From the NCBI GenBank assembly GCA_949879795.1, contig CATLBR010000011.1, positions 1 to 64,000 on the forward strand: 64,000 bases of DNA, written 5' to 3'. Below are positions 25,165 to 34,720 of the stretch, one piece after another. The stretch comes from an uncultured Hungatella sp. Lineage in GTDB: Bacteria > Bacillota > Clostridia > Lachnospirales > Lachnospiraceae. Both the position numbers and the translations under genes were made by a program. Every line of letters begins with the position of its first letter. Position 1 is the first letter of the stretch. The notes below the pieces were generated by a model. It was not told the origin of the DNA. It did not search any database and saw nothing but the letters and a program-made list of their open reading frames with translations.

Positions 25165-27657
25165 TTATATATTGACCTGAATCTTATCCAGATGCCACAG
25201 CTCATCCACATACTCCTTAATGGTTCGGTCGGAGCTGAACTTGCCGGAGCAGGCCACGTTGAGTATGGCGGCCTTTGCCCACCATTCTTTGTCCCGGTAA
25301 GCCTTGTCCACCCTTCTCTGGGCGTCCCCGTAAGACACGGCATCTCCCAGGATAAAATAGGTATCCGCCCTGTCTATGGAGTTGCCGCTGAGCAGAGAGT
25401 TGTAGATGTCCCGGAACAGCCCCGGATTGCCCGGAGAGAAAGTGCCGTTGATCAGCTGGTCCATGACTCTGCGGATATTGCCGTTGCTGTTGAAGATGTC
25501 GATGGGATAGTAACCGCCGTTTTTCTCATAATTGATCACCTCATCGGCGGACATGCCGAAGATAAAGGCGTTCTCCTCTCCCACTTCCTCCACGATCTCC
25601 ACATTGGCTCCGTCCATGGTTCCGATGGTCAGAGCGCCGTTGAGCATAAACTTCATGTTTCCTGTTCCGGAAGCCTCCTTGCTGGCTGTGGAAATCTGCT
25701 CGCTGACATCAGCGGCAGCGAAGATGATCTCCGCGTTGCTCACCCTGTAGTCCTCGATAAATACCACCTTCAGCTTGCCCTGGATCTCCGGGTCATTGTT
25801 GACCACGTCGGCCACGGCGTTGATCAGCTTGATGGTCAGTTTAGCCCTCTTGTACCCGGCTGCCGCCTTGGCTCCGAAGATAAAGGTCCTGGGGATCATA
25901 TCCAGGTCGGGATTATCCTTCAGCTGGTTGTACAGATGGATCACATGAAGGATATTCATCAGCTGCCGCTTGTACTCGTGAAGCCGCTTTACCTGCACGT
26001 CAAAAATGGAGTTGGGATCCACGTCGATGCCGTTGTTCTCCTTGATATATTTGGCCAGACGGAGCTTGTTCTGGTACTTGATCTCCATAAATTCTTTCTG
26101 AGCCTTGGGATCGTCGGCATACTTCTTAAGGCCCGCGATCTGAGGCAGGTCTGTGATCCAGGCGTCGCTGCCCAGCTTCTTTGTAACCCAGTCAGCCAGC
26201 AGCGGGTTGCCGTGGAGAAGGAATCTTCTCTGGGTGATGCCGTTGGTCTTGTTGTTGAACTTCTGGGGCATCATCTCGTAGAAATGCTTCAGCTCCTGGT
26301 TCTTTAAGATCTCCGTGTGGAGCCTTGCCACGCCGTTGACAGAGAAGCTGCCCACGATTGCCAGATGGGCCATGCGCACCTGGCCGTTGTAGAGGATGGC
26401 CATCTTCTCCACCTTCCGCTCGTCTCCCGGATACAGATGACGGATCTGAGCCTCGAAGCGGCGGTTGATCTCCTCCACGATCTGGTAGATACGGGGAAGG
26501 AGCTTGGAGAACAGGTCGATGGGCCACTTCTCCAGGGCCTCGGACATGATGGTGTGGTTGGTGTAGGCGCAGGTCCTGGTGGTTACCTCCCATGCCTCTT
26601 CCCAGGTCAGGCCCTCGTCATCCAGAAGGATCCTCATGAGCTCCGGCACTGCCACGGTGGGGTGGGTATCATTTAACTGGAACACCACCTTCTCGTAGAG
26701 CTTGCGGACATCGTCGTGGTTTCTCTTGTATTTCTTGATGGCTCTCTGTACGCTGGCGGAGATGAAGAAATACTGCTGTTTTAACCTCAGCTCCTTGCCT
26801 GTATAATGGTTGTCGTTGGGGTAGAGCACATCGCAGATGTTCCTGGCCAGGTTCTCCTGCTCCACCGCCTTCTGGTACTCGCCCTTGTCAAAGCTGTCCA
26901 GAGCGAAGGTGTTCACCGGCCTGGCGTCCCAGATCCTCAGGGTGTTGATCACATTGTTGCCGTAACCTACCACAGGCAGATCGTAGGGAACCGCCAGCAC
27001 GGACTGGTAGCTCTCCTGGACAAACTTCTGCTTGCCATCCTCCCAGATGGTAGACACTCTTCCTCCGAACTTCACCTCCTGAGCGTACTCGGAATTGCAC
27101 ACCTCAAAGGGGTTGCCGTCCTTGAGCCACTCGTCAGGGATCTCGATCTGGTAGCCGTCCTCGATCTTCTGCTTGAACATGCCGTAGTGGTAGCGGATGC
27201 CGCAGCCGTAGGCCGGGTAGCCCAAAGTGGCCAGGGAGTCCAGGAAACAGGCAGCCAGACGGCCCAGACCGCCGTTGCCAAGAGCCGGATCCGGCTCCTG
27301 GTCCTCAATGATATTTAAGTCCACTCCGATCTCATCCAGAACTTCCTTGATCTCCTTCTGGGCGCAGATATTGATGATGCTGTTGCCCAGGGCCCTTCCC
27401 ATGAGAAACTCCATGGACAGGTAGTAGACCATCTTGGCATCGCTCTTCTCCGCCTCTTTAAAGGTGGCGATCCAGCGGTCCATAATGACATCTTTCACCG
27501 CGTGGGCCACGGCCTGGAACATCTCCTTGGGAGTCGCCTCATCCAGGCTCTTGCGGTAATTGTTCTTAATGTAGTAAATGATGGTGCGCTTGAATTCGTT
27601 TTTGTCAAACTGGGGCTTTTTCACCTCGGCCGCCACAGGGGCTGTCTCTGTGCTCAT
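25165..27657 (-). CDS. glgP: Glycogen/alpha-glucan phosphorylase
   Basis: An 830-residue cytoplasmic GT35 enzyme that releases glucose-1-phosphate from glycogen or maltodextrin. It has the N-terminal catalytic half with ALGNGGLGRLAACFLDS and the C-terminal PLP-binding block EASGTGNMKFMLNGAL, whose Lys carries the cofactor; length is standard. The ATG at 27657 has GAGGAG about ten bases upstream; an in-frame extension upstream overlaps ileS and is not favoured. It lies 19 bases after ileS. It is followed by a terminator whose stem reaches the spoIID start. Glycogen use during sporulation may explain the neighbourhood, but this is speculative. Confidence 0.96.
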   Translation of the reverse strand: MSTETAPVAAEVKKPQFDKNEFKRTIIYYIKNNYRKSLDEATPKEMFQAVAHAVKDVIMDRWIATFKEAEKSDAKMVYYLSMEFLMGRALGNSIINICAQKEIKEVLDEIGVDLNIIEDQEPDPALGNGGLGRLAACFLDSLATLGYPAYGCGIRYHYGMFKQKIEDGYQIEIPDEWLKDGNPFEVCNSEYAQEVKFGGRVSTIWEDGKQKFVQESYQSVLAVPYDLPVVGYGNNVINTLRIWDARPVNTFALDSFDKGEYQKAVEQENLARNICDVLYPNDNHYTGKELRLKQQYFFISASVQRAIKKYKRNHDDVRKLYEKVVFQLNDTHPTVAVPELMRILLDDEGLTWEEAWEVTTRTCAYTNHTIMSEALEKWPIDLFSKLLPRIYQIVEEINRRFEAQIRHLYPGDERKVEKMAILYNGQVRMAHLAIVGSFSVNGVARLHTEILKNQELKHFYEMMPQKFNNKTNGITQRRFLLHGNPLLADWVTKKLGSDAWITDLPQIAGLKKYADDPKAQKEFMEIKYQNKLRLAKYIKENNGIDVDPNSIFDVQVKRLHEYKRQLMNILHVIHLYNQLKDNPDLDMIPRTFIFGAKAAAGYKRAKLTIKLINAVADVVNNDPEIQGKLKVVFIEDYRVSNAEIIFAAADVSEQISTASKEASGTGNMKFMLNGALTIGTMDGANVEIVEEVGEENAFIFGMSADEVINYEKNGGYYPIDIFNSNGNIRRVMDQLINGTFSPGNPGLFRDIYNSLLSGNSIDRADTYFILGDAVSYGDAQRRVDKAYRDKEWWAKAAILNVACSGKFSSDRTIKEYVDELWHLDKIQVNI

Positions 27658-27676
27658 AACTGCTATGCTCCTCTCT

Positions 27677-30600
27677 TTATTCTGTTTTCTCAACTCCAAG
27701 TGTAACATGTTCTCCGTTAATATTCCAGTCTTTTGTGAAACCGTTCATCTGGCCTGTAAGGATCTCTTCTGCCAGAACGTCGGCCCTGATATCCGCCTCG
27801 TAGGTTTTCATGAGACCGGCAATCTTTTCATTGCCATCCTCATAGACCCGGATATGGTCAACCACCTCAAAGCCGGCCTCTTTTCTCATGGTCTGGATCT
27901 TGCTGACCAGCTCCCGGACAAAGCCTTCCTCCACCAGTTCCGGCGTCAGATTGGTGTCCAGAACCACGGTCACGGTGTTGTCCGCCTCGGTCACATAGCC
28001 CTCCTTCTGAGCCATGTCGATGAGAAGGTCTTCCTCGCCCAGGACCACGGAGGTTCCGTCAAAATCAAAGGTCAGGTTTCCTGTCCTCTTCAGGGTATCC
28101 ATGGCCTCATTGCCGTCCACCTGGGACAGGGCCTTTCGGATATTGTTCAGCTGTTTGCCGTACCTGGGTCCCACGGTCTTTAACTGAGGCTTGAAGGTGT
28201 AGGAGGTAAATTCCCTCACGTCATCGGTAAAGGTCACCTTCTTCACGTTCAGCTCTTCCTCGATGATCTCCACATAGAACCGGGACAGTTTCTCCGGAGC
28301 TTTCACGAACATCTGGCTGATGGGCTGGCGGTTCTTCATATTGGCGTTGTTCCTGGCCGCCCGGCCCATGACCACGATCTTTAACACCTCGTCCATGTCG
28401 GTCTCCAGCTCCTTATCGATCCACTCTTCCCGAACTTTCGGGAAATCGCACAGATGGATGCTCTCCGGCGCGGTCTTATCCACTTTACACACCAGGTTCT
28501 GATAGATGGACTCTGTCATGAACGGGATCATGGGAGCCGCCGCCTTGGACACATCTACCAGGGCCGTATACAGGGTCATGTAAGCGTTAATCTTGTCCTG
28601 CTCCATACCTTTGGCCCAGAAACGCTCTCTGCTCCTTCTCACATACCAGTTGCTCATGTCATCCACAAAATTCTGGAGAGCCCTGGCTGCCTCGGGGATC
28701 TGGTAATTGGCCAGACAGCTGTCCACATCCTTCACAACACTGTTCAACTTGGACAGAAGCCACTTGTCCATGACCGGAAGCCTGTCATAGTCAAGACTGT
28801 ACACCGTGGGATCGAAATCGTCGATGTTGGCGTAGAGCACGAAAAAGGCGTAGGTGTTCCACAGGGTACCCATGAACTTCCTCTGGCCCTCCGTCACAGC
28901 CTTCCCGTGGAACCGGTTGGGCAGCCAGGGGGCGCTGTTGATATAGAAATACCAGCGGATGGCGTCGGCGCCGTAAGTCTTTAAGGCGTCAAAGGGATCC
29001 ACCGCGTTGCCTTTGGACTTGCTCATCTTCTGGCCGTTCTCATCCTGGACATGGCCCATAACGATGACATTTTTATAGGGCGCCTTGTTGAAGATCAGGG
29101 TGGAGATGGCAAGGAGGGAGTAGAACCATCCTCTCGTCTGGTCCACTGCCTCGGAGATGAAATCCGCCGGGAACTGCTCTTCAAACAGCTTCTGGTTCTC
29201 AAAAGGATAGTGGTGCTGGGCAAAGGGCATGGCTCCGGAGTCGAACCAGCAGTCGATCACCTCCGGCACCCTCTTCATCTGTCTGCCGCACTTGGGACAG
29301 GTGATGGTCACCTCATCGATAAAGGGACGGTGGAGCTCAATGTTCTCCGGACAGTTGTCTGACATGGACTTTAACTCTTCAATGCTGCCCACGGAATGCT
29401 GGTAGCCGCAGTCGCACTCCCAGATATTTAAGGGGGTCCCCCAGTACCGGTTCCGGCTGATTCCCCAGTCCTGAACATTTTCCAGCCAGTCTCCGAACCG
29501 GCCTTTGCCGATGCTCTCGGGAATCCAGTTGATGGTGTTGTTGTTGCGGATCAGGTCCTCCTTCACTGCCGTCATCTTGATGAACCAGGACTCTCTGGCG
29601 TAGTAGATGAGAGGAGTATCGCATCTCCAGCAGTGGGGATAGCTGTGCTCAAAAGCAGGGGCGGAGAACAGAAGGTGTTTCTCCTCCAGAGCCTTTAAGA
29701 CCATGGGATCCGCCTTCTTCACAAAGACTCCCTCCCAGGGGGTCTCTTTTGTCATGTTACCTTTGGAGTCCACCAGCTGGACGAAGGGCAGATCATATTT
29801 TCTCCCCACCTTGGAGTCATCCTCACCAAAGGCAGGGGCGATGTGAACCACGCCGGTACCATCGGTGAGAGTGACATAGTTGTCGCAGACCACATAGAAG
29901 GCCTTCCTGCGCTGTTTTTCACAGATGGCCGTGGCGCAGTCAAACAGGGGCTCATATTCCTTATACTCCAGATCCTTTCCCGTATAAGTCTCAAGGACTT
30001 CATAGGCAGGGCGGCCGCTCTCCTTGTCCGCCAGGCCTCCCAGCACCGTGTCCAGAAGAGCCTGAGCCATATAGTAGGTATAGCCGTCCGCCGCCTTCAC
30101 CCTGGCGTAGGTCTCATCAGGATTCACACACAGCCCCACATTGCTGGGCAGGGTCCAGGGGGTTGTGGTCCAAGCCAGGATGTAGGCATCCTCACCTTTC
30201 ACCTTAAACCGGGCAATGGCGGACCGCTCTTTCACATCCTTGTATCCCTGGGCAACCTCGTGGCTGGACAGGGGAGTGCCGCATCTGGGGCAGTAGGGGA
30301 CGATCTTGAAGCCCTTGTAGAGAAGACCTCTCTCCCAGATCTGCTTTAAGGCCCACCACTCGGATTCGATATAATCATTGTGATAGGTGACATAAGGATC
30401 ATCCATATCCGCCCAGAAACCCACGGTGGAGGAAAAATCCTCCCACATACCTTTGTACTTCCACACGCTCTCCTTGCAGTGGGCGATAAATGGCTCCAGG
30501 CCGTACTCCTCGATCTGTTCCTTGCCGTCCAGGCCCAGCATCTTCTCCACTTCCAGCTCCACCGGAAGTCCGTGGGTGTCCCAGCCGGCTTTCCGGGGAA

Positions 30601-30841
30601 CCATGTTTCCTTTCATGGTCCGGTATCTGGGGATCATATCTTTGATGACTCTGGTGAGCACATGGCCGATATGGGGCTTGCCGTTAGCCGTAGGGGGACC
30701 GTCGTAAAACATGTAGGTGGGATGGCCTTCCCGGCTCTTGATGCTCTTCTCAAAAATACCCTGGTCCTTCCAAAACCTCTCTACCTCTTTTTCTCTCTCC
30801 ACAAAGTTCAGATCCGTGGAGACTTTGTCATACTTCGCCAT
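27677..30841 (-). CDS. ileS: Isoleucyl-tRNA synthetase
   Basis: A 1054-residue class I synthetase charging tRNA-Ile. It has GPPTANGKPHIGH (48-60) with the HIGH motif, the editing (CP1) domain in the 190-400 range, QKMSKSKGN near 603-611, and anticodon-binding and C-terminal domains. A zinc-type CxxC pair is seen in ITCPKCGRQMKRVP. The motif set fits the larger, eukaryote-like IleS class often found in Clostridia. A T-box leader with an AUC specifier lies upstream (30890-31140), so expression responds to uncharged tRNA-Ile. Confidence 0.97.
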   Translation of the reverse strand: MAKYDKVSTDLNFVEREKEVERFWKDQGIFEKSIKSREGHPTYMFYDGPPTANGKPHIGHVLTRVIKDMIPRYRTMKGNMVPRKAGWDTHGLPVELEVEKMLGLDGKEQIEEYGLEPFIAHCKESVWKYKGMWEDFSSTVGFWADMDDPYVTYHNDYIESEWWALKQIWERGLLYKGFKIVPYCPRCGTPLSSHEVAQGYKDVKERSAIARFKVKGEDAYILAWTTTPWTLPSNVGLCVNPDETYARVKAADGYTYYMAQALLDTVLGGLADKESGRPAYEVLETYTGKDLEYKEYEPLFDCATAICEKQRRKAFYVVCDNYVTLTDGTGVVHIAPAFGEDDSKVGRKYDLPFVQLVDSKGNMTKETPWEGVFVKKADPMVLKALEEKHLLFSAPAFEHSYPHCWRCDTPLIYYARESWFIKMTAVKEDLIRNNNTINWIPESIGKGRFGDWLENVQDWGISRNRYWGTPLNIWECDCGYQHSVGSIEELKSMSDNCPENIELHRPFIDEVTITCPKCGRQMKRVPEVIDCWFDSGAMPFAQHHYPFENQKLFEEQFPADFISEAVDQTRGWFYSLLAISTLIFNKAPYKNVIVMGHVQDENGQKMSKSKGNAVDPFDALKTYGADAIRWYFYINSAPWLPNRFHGKAVTEGQRKFMGTLWNTYAFFVLYANIDDFDPTVYSLDYDRLPVMDKWLLSKLNSVVKDVDSCLANYQIPEAARALQNFVDDMSNWYVRRSRERFWAKGMEQDKINAYMTLYTALVDVSKAAAPMIPFMTESIYQNLVCKVDKTAPESIHLCDFPKVREEWIDKELETDMDEVLKIVVMGRAARNNANMKNRQPISQMFVKAPEKLSRFYVEIIEEELNVKKVTFTDDVREFTSYTFKPQLKTVGPRYGKQLNNIRKALSQVDGNEAMDTLKRTGNLTFDFDGTSVVLGEEDLLIDMAQKEGYVTEADNTVTVVLDTNLTPELVEEGFVRELVSKIQTMRKEAGFEVVDHIRVYEDGNEKIAGLMKTYEADIRADVLAEEILTGQMNGFTKDWNINGEHVTLGVEKTE

Positions 30842-30889
30842 TTACAACCTCCATTTCTTTCTTCTCTCACAGCCAAGCATGCCTTACGA

Positions 30890-31140
30890 CAAAAAGCCTC
30901 CATCCCCGTAATGAGGACGAAGGCCGCTTCGCTGTACCACCTATTACTGCATACAAACATATGAGTTCCCCATAACGGCGGAAAAACCGGCAAGACCTAC
31001 TAAGGCTTTCTCTTTCAGTCCGCGACTCCGAAGTGATCTTCATGTCCGCCCTACTTGTACCGGTTTCCCACCATCGCCGGCTCTCTGAAACGTTCCTGGC
31101 AGCACTACTGTCTTCCTCTGCGTCTTTTCTCTGCTATGTC
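30890..31140 (-). promoter_or_regulatory. T-box leader of ileS, specifier AUC (Ile)
   Basis: Minus-strand leader with T-box sequence AGGTGGTACAGCG (30942-30930), followed by a terminator GCCTTCGTCC...GGATGGAGGC and TTTTT (30924-30891). The specifier region GAAGATCACTTCGGAGTC contains ATC (31037-31035), an isoleucine codon matching the downstream gene. Stem I begins near 31100. Binding of uncharged tRNA-Ile is expected to favour the antiterminator. Confidence 0.9.
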
Positions 31141-31146
31141 AATACC

Positions 31147-31333
31147 ATGATGCCAGGGTCAAAAGGTTATGTATGACATGCTTGCATGTCGATACATGAC
31201 TTTGGGACCCGTAAAAACATGAAAAAGTAGCCCGATAGGGCGGATTTTGAATGTTTTTAGGATTGCGGGAGCATGAAATGCGGAGCAATCCGTAGGCATC
31301 AGGGGTCAAAATACCTTTTGACCCCAACATCAT
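31147..31333. mobile_element. MITE-like 187-bp element with terminal inverted repeats
   Basis: The ends are inverted copies: ATGATGCCAGGGTCAAAAGG on the left and, read from the right end, ATGATGTTGGGGTCAAAAGG. Inside are a perfect palindrome gacatgc-tt-gcatgtc (31174-31189), a hairpin ggattgc...gcaatcc (about 31260-31291), and at the right end a 10-bp hairpin ggggtcaaaa-tacc-ttttgacccc (31302-31325). There is no transposase. A 3-base acc flanks the left end and follows the right end, a possible but weak target duplication. Multi-copy status cannot be seen from one window. Confidence 0.55.
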
Positions 31334-31402
31334 ACCGTTTCATTATAGTGACAGAGCCCGGGCTTGTCAAGAAAAAGGATTGTTATTTATTTGACAATCC
31401 CT

Positions 31403-31430
31403 TTGTGTTTTCGGAATTTTATGATATACT
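31403..31430 (+). promoter_or_regulatory. Probable promoter of pncB
   Basis: TTGTGT (31403-31408), 16-bp spacer, then an extended -10 TGATATACT with TATACT at 31425-31430. The transcript would start about 50 bases before the pncB ATG. Confidence 0.5.
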
Positions 31431-31485
31431 TTCCTAAAATCATTCACAGCCCACTGTGAATCCCGATAAAAAGGAGAATTTTACT

Positions 31486-32946
31486 ATGGCGGATCGAAAT
31501 TTAACACTACTCACAGATTTGTATGAACTGACAATGATGCAGGGATATTTTAAAGAAAAGGATGCCAATGAGACCGTGATCTTTGACGCCTTTTACCGCG
31601 CCAATCCAAACAACAACGGATATTCCATCTGCGCTGGCTTAGAGCAGGTCATCGACTACATCAAGAATCTTCACTTTGAGCAGGCGGACATCGACTACCT
31701 CCGCTCCACCGGCCTGTTCGGAGAAGATTTCCTGGAATATCTGAAACATTTTCACTTTTCCGGGGACATCTACGCCATCCCGGAAGGCACAGTAGTCTTT
31801 CCCAGGGAACCTCTGGTGAAGGTCATCGCCCCCATCATGGAGGCCCAGCTGGTGGAGACTGCCCTCTTAAACATCATCAACCATCAGAGCCTCATCGCCA
31901 CCAAGACCGCCAGGGTCATCTACGCCGCCCAGGGCGACGGGGTCATGGAGTTCGGTCTTCGCAGGGCTCAGGGACCTGATGCAGGAATCTACGGGGCCAG
32001 AGCCGCCATGATCGCCGGCTGCATCGGCACCTCCAACGTTCTGGCTGGGCAGATGTTTGATGTCCCTGTAAAAGGGACCCATGCCCACAGCTGGATCATG
32101 AGCTTTCCCGATGAGCTCACCGCCTTCCGCACATACGCCAGGCTCTATCCCACTGCCTGCATTCTTCTGGTGGACACCTACGACACGTTGAAATCAGGTG
32201 TTCCCCATGCCATCCAGGTGTTTAAAGAGATGCGGGAAGCAGGAATCCCTCTGACCTTCTACGGAATCCGGCTGGACAGCGGCGACCTGGCCTACCTGTC
32301 CAAGAAAGCCAAGAAGATGCTGGATGAGGCAGGATTTTCCGATGCCGTGATCTCCGCCTCCAATGACCTGGATGAGAACCTGATCAGCAGCCTGAAACTT
32401 CAGGGGGCCGCCATCAACTCCTGGGGAGTGGGCACCAACCTGATCACTTCCAAAGATTGTCCTTCCTTCGGGGGCGTATACAAACTGGCCGCCATCAAGG
32501 ACAAAGCCACCGGCAGATTTATCCCCAAGATCAAGGTCTCCGAGAACGCGGAGAAGATCACCAACCCGGGCAACAAAACTATCCGAAGGATATACAACAA
32601 GGATACCGGTAAGATCATCGCCGATCTGATCTGCCTGGTGGATGAGGAGTATGACTCCAACAACTCTCTGCTGCTTTTCGACCCTGTAGAGACATGGAAA
32701 AAAACCCATCTGGCCCCCGGCAGCTATGTGATGCGGGAACTGATGGTTCCTGTGTTCCTGGAGGGAACATGTGTCTATGAGTCACCCAGAGTCATGGATA
32801 TCCAAAAGTATTGCACGGAAGAGCTGGCCACTCTCTGGGATGAATCCCGCCGTCTGGAGTACCCCCACCGCACCCATGTGGATCTCTCCATGCCTCTGTG
32901 GAAAATGAAAAACCAACTGCTGGATCAGTACCATCACAATGACTGA
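31486..32946 (+). CDS. pncB: Nicotinate phosphoribosyltransferase
   Basis: A 486-residue cytoplasmic enzyme of NAD salvage that converts nicotinate and PRPP, with ATP, to nicotinate mononucleotide. Typical motifs are LLTDLYELTMMQGYF near the start, the catalytic-His region GTHAHSW, and DSGDLAYLSKKAKKMLDEAG. The start at 31486 has AAAGGAG eight bases upstream; an in-frame GTG 30 bases earlier has no such site. It is a single-gene unit, with a promoter near 31403-31430 and a terminator-like hairpin beyond 33084. Confidence 0.95.
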   Translation: MADRNLTLLTDLYELTMMQGYFKEKDANETVIFDAFYRANPNNNGYSICAGLEQVIDYIKNLHFEQADIDYLRSTGLFGEDFLEYLKHFHFSGDIYAIPEGTVVFPREPLVKVIAPIMEAQLVETALLNIINHQSLIATKTARVIYAAQGDGVMEFGLRRAQGPDAGIYGARAAMIAGCIGTSNVLAGQMFDVPVKGTHAHSWIMSFPDELTAFRTYARLYPTACILLVDTYDTLKSGVPHAIQVFKEMREAGIPLTFYGIRLDSGDLAYLSKKAKKMLDEAGFSDAVISASNDLDENLISSLKLQGAAINSWGVGTNLITSKDCPSFGGVYKLAAIKDKATGRFIPKIKVSENAEKITNPGNKTIRRIYNKDTGKIIADLICLVDEEYDSNNSLLLFDPVETWKKTHLAPGSYVMRELMVPVFLEGTCVYESPRVMDIQKYCTEELATLWDESRRLEYPHRTHVDLSMPLWKMKNQLLDQYHHND

Positions 32947-33083
32947 TCTTCATGTTCATGTTTTGTTTACAATTCTTTTACAACAATGTTACAGCCACGA
33001 TAAATTTTTTTCACAATTGGAGGGTATACTTTAACCATCGAAAGTAAAGCTGCTTACATTTGATAAGATTTTTTTCATAATCC
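32947..33083. other. Intergenic region after pncB, unassigned
   Basis: AT-rich, no gene. A TATACT at 33025-33030 could be a -10 element but has no matching -35 at proper spacing. Otherwise nothing specific was seen before the hairpin at 33084. Confidence 0.3.
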
Positions 33084-33124
33084 GCCGGTCGGCCCGCAAG
33101 GGTCAGACCGGCTCCTCCCTTTTA
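33084..33124 (+). terminator. Hairpin, probable terminator after pncB
   Basis: Stem gccggtc (33084-33090) with gaccggc (33106-33112), then CTCCTCCCTTTT. It is about 140 bases past the pncB stop, so it could instead end a short transcript starting near 33025. Confidence 0.45.
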
Positions 33125-33218
33125 CAGGATTTCTTCGAAGAGCCATCTCTGCAACTCTATTTCGTGCCGCGCTCACGGCTTTCTTCATCTTTTATACGTA
33201 GAAACAGCAAATTTCCTG

Positions 33219-33250
33219 TTCATAAACTTCCCTTTTCTGCACATACTTTA
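33219..33250 (+). promoter_or_regulatory. Sigma-G-like promoter of the SpoVAF/GerA-type gene
   Basis: TTCATA (33219-33224), 17-bp spacer, CATACTTTA (33242-33250), resembling the sigma-F/G pattern (-35 near GnATA; -10 CATnnTA). Forespore expression would suit the downstream gene. Assigned by eye. Confidence 0.4.
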
Positions 33251-33294
33251 TTCTGAACAGTTTTGAAGTCTAAAAACAGGAAGGAGTGTATCCC

Positions 33295-34707
33295 ATGGAT
33301 TTTTCAACACAGATCCAGGACAACATCCAGACAATGAATGAACTTCTGGACGTAAATACCAACTTTGACGTGGTATACCGGACTCTGCGCATCGGAGGGC
33401 GCATGGCCTGCGCCTATTTTATAGACGGGTTCACCAAGGATGAAGTGCTTCTGAAAATATTTCAGGTGTGGTCCTCCATAAAACCGGAGGACATGCCTCA
33501 GGACGCCCACGAGTTTTCCAAACAGTATGTGCCCTACGGCGAGGTGGGACTGGTGTCTGACAAGGATTCCGTCATTGTCCAGCTCCTCACGGGCATCTCC
33601 TGTATCTTTATCGACGGCTATGACTGCTGTCTCACCGTTGACTGCCGAACCTACCCCGCCAGAGGCGTTTCGGAGCCGGAGAAGGACAAGGTCATGCGGG
33701 GCTCCCGGGACGGCTTTGTGGAGACCCTCATTTTCAACACGGCCCTCATCCGCCGCAGGATCCGGGATCCCAGGCTTACCATGGAGATCTTAACCGCCGG
33801 GGAAAGCTCCCACACAGACATCGCCGTCTGTTATGTGAAGGGACGTGTGGATCAGCAGATGCTGTCTATGATCAAGAACCGCATCCAAAACATCCATGTG
33901 GACGCTCTCACCATGAACCAGGAAAGTTTGGCGGAATGCCTGTACCCCAGCAAGTGGTACAACCCTTTCCCCAAGTTCAAGTTTTCCGAGCGCCCCGACA
34001 CTGCTGCCGCCTCCCTTTTGGAGGGCAATATCATCATCCTGGTGGACAACTCTCCTGCGGCGATGATTCTGCCCTCCTCGGTATTTGACATCATCGAGGA
34101 GGCGGACGACTACTATTTTCCCCCGGTTACAGGCACTTACCTGAGACTGTCCCGGATGGTCATCTCTCTTCTGACCTTGTTTTTAACTCCTATATGGCTT
34201 CTGCTCATGCAAAACCCGCAGATCCTGCCGCCATGGCTCCAGTTTATTCAGCTGTCGGAACCTCCCTATGTGCCTCTCTTTTTCCAGCTGATGATCCTGG
34301 AGTTCGCTATCGACGGCCTGCGGCTGGCAGCTATCAACACCCCCAATATGCTCACAACCCCTCTGAGCGTCATCGCCGGCATCGTCCTGGGCGAGTACTC
34401 TGTCAAATCCGGGTGGTTCAACAGCGAGACCATGCTGTACATGGCCTTTGTCACTGTGGCCAACTATTCCCAGGCCAGTTTTGAGCTGGGCTACGCCCTG
34501 AAATTCATGCGCATGCTCATGCTCATACTCACCGCCCTATTCAACTGGTGGGGGTTTGCCCTGGGTGTCCTCCTGTCTGTCTGCGCCGTGGTGTTCAACA
34601 AAACCATTGCCGGGAAAAGCTACATCTATCCGCTGATTCCCTTTAAATGGTCGGAACTTAAGAAACGGTTCCTCCGGGGACGTCTGCCCCACACGGAAAA
34701 AGGCTGA
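33295..34707 (+). CDS. Spore germination protein, GerA/SpoVAF family
   Basis: A 470-residue spore inner-membrane protein. The soluble N-terminal half (about 1-275) has family features such as GMACAYFIDGF-like RMACAYFIDGFTKDEVLLKI and VRGSRDGFVETL-like RGSRDGFVETLIFNTALIRR. The second half (about 285-450) has five or so membrane segments. It is slightly shorter than receptor A subunits and stands alone without B and C subunit genes, which fits SpoVAF-type accessory proteins better than a full GerA receptor. The ATG at 33295 has GGAAGGAG eight bases upstream; an in-frame GTG at 33286 sits on that site. The upstream sigma-G-like promoter supports forespore timing. Confidence 0.88.
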   Translation: MDFSTQIQDNIQTMNELLDVNTNFDVVYRTLRIGGRMACAYFIDGFTKDEVLLKIFQVWSSIKPEDMPQDAHEFSKQYVPYGEVGLVSDKDSVIVQLLTGISCIFIDGYDCCLTVDCRTYPARGVSEPEKDKVMRGSRDGFVETLIFNTALIRRRIRDPRLTMEILTAGESSHTDIAVCYVKGRVDQQMLSMIKNRIQNIHVDALTMNQESLAECLYPSKWYNPFPKFKFSERPDTAAASLLEGNIIILVDNSPAAMILPSSVFDIIEEADDYYFPPVTGTYLRLSRMVISLLTLFLTPIWLLLMQNPQILPPWLQFIQLSEPPYVPLFFQLMILEFAIDGLRLAAINTPNMLTTPLSVIAGIVLGEYSVKSGWFNSETMLYMAFVTVANYSQASFELGYALKFMRMLMLILTALFNWWGFALGVLLSVCAVVFNKTIAGKSYIYPLIPFKWSELKKRFLRGRLPHTEKG

Positions 34708-34720
34708 TCAAGGCTGTCTC

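Noticed and set aside
31139-31333. 64-codon minus-strand frame over the MITE-like element
   Set aside because: It coincides with the inverted-repeat element, has no ribosome site, and its translation resembles no protein.
33295-34707. Full GerA-type germinant receptor operon
   Set aside because: Only one A-subunit-like gene is present; the flanking genes are unrelated, so a SpoVAF-type protein is the better reading.
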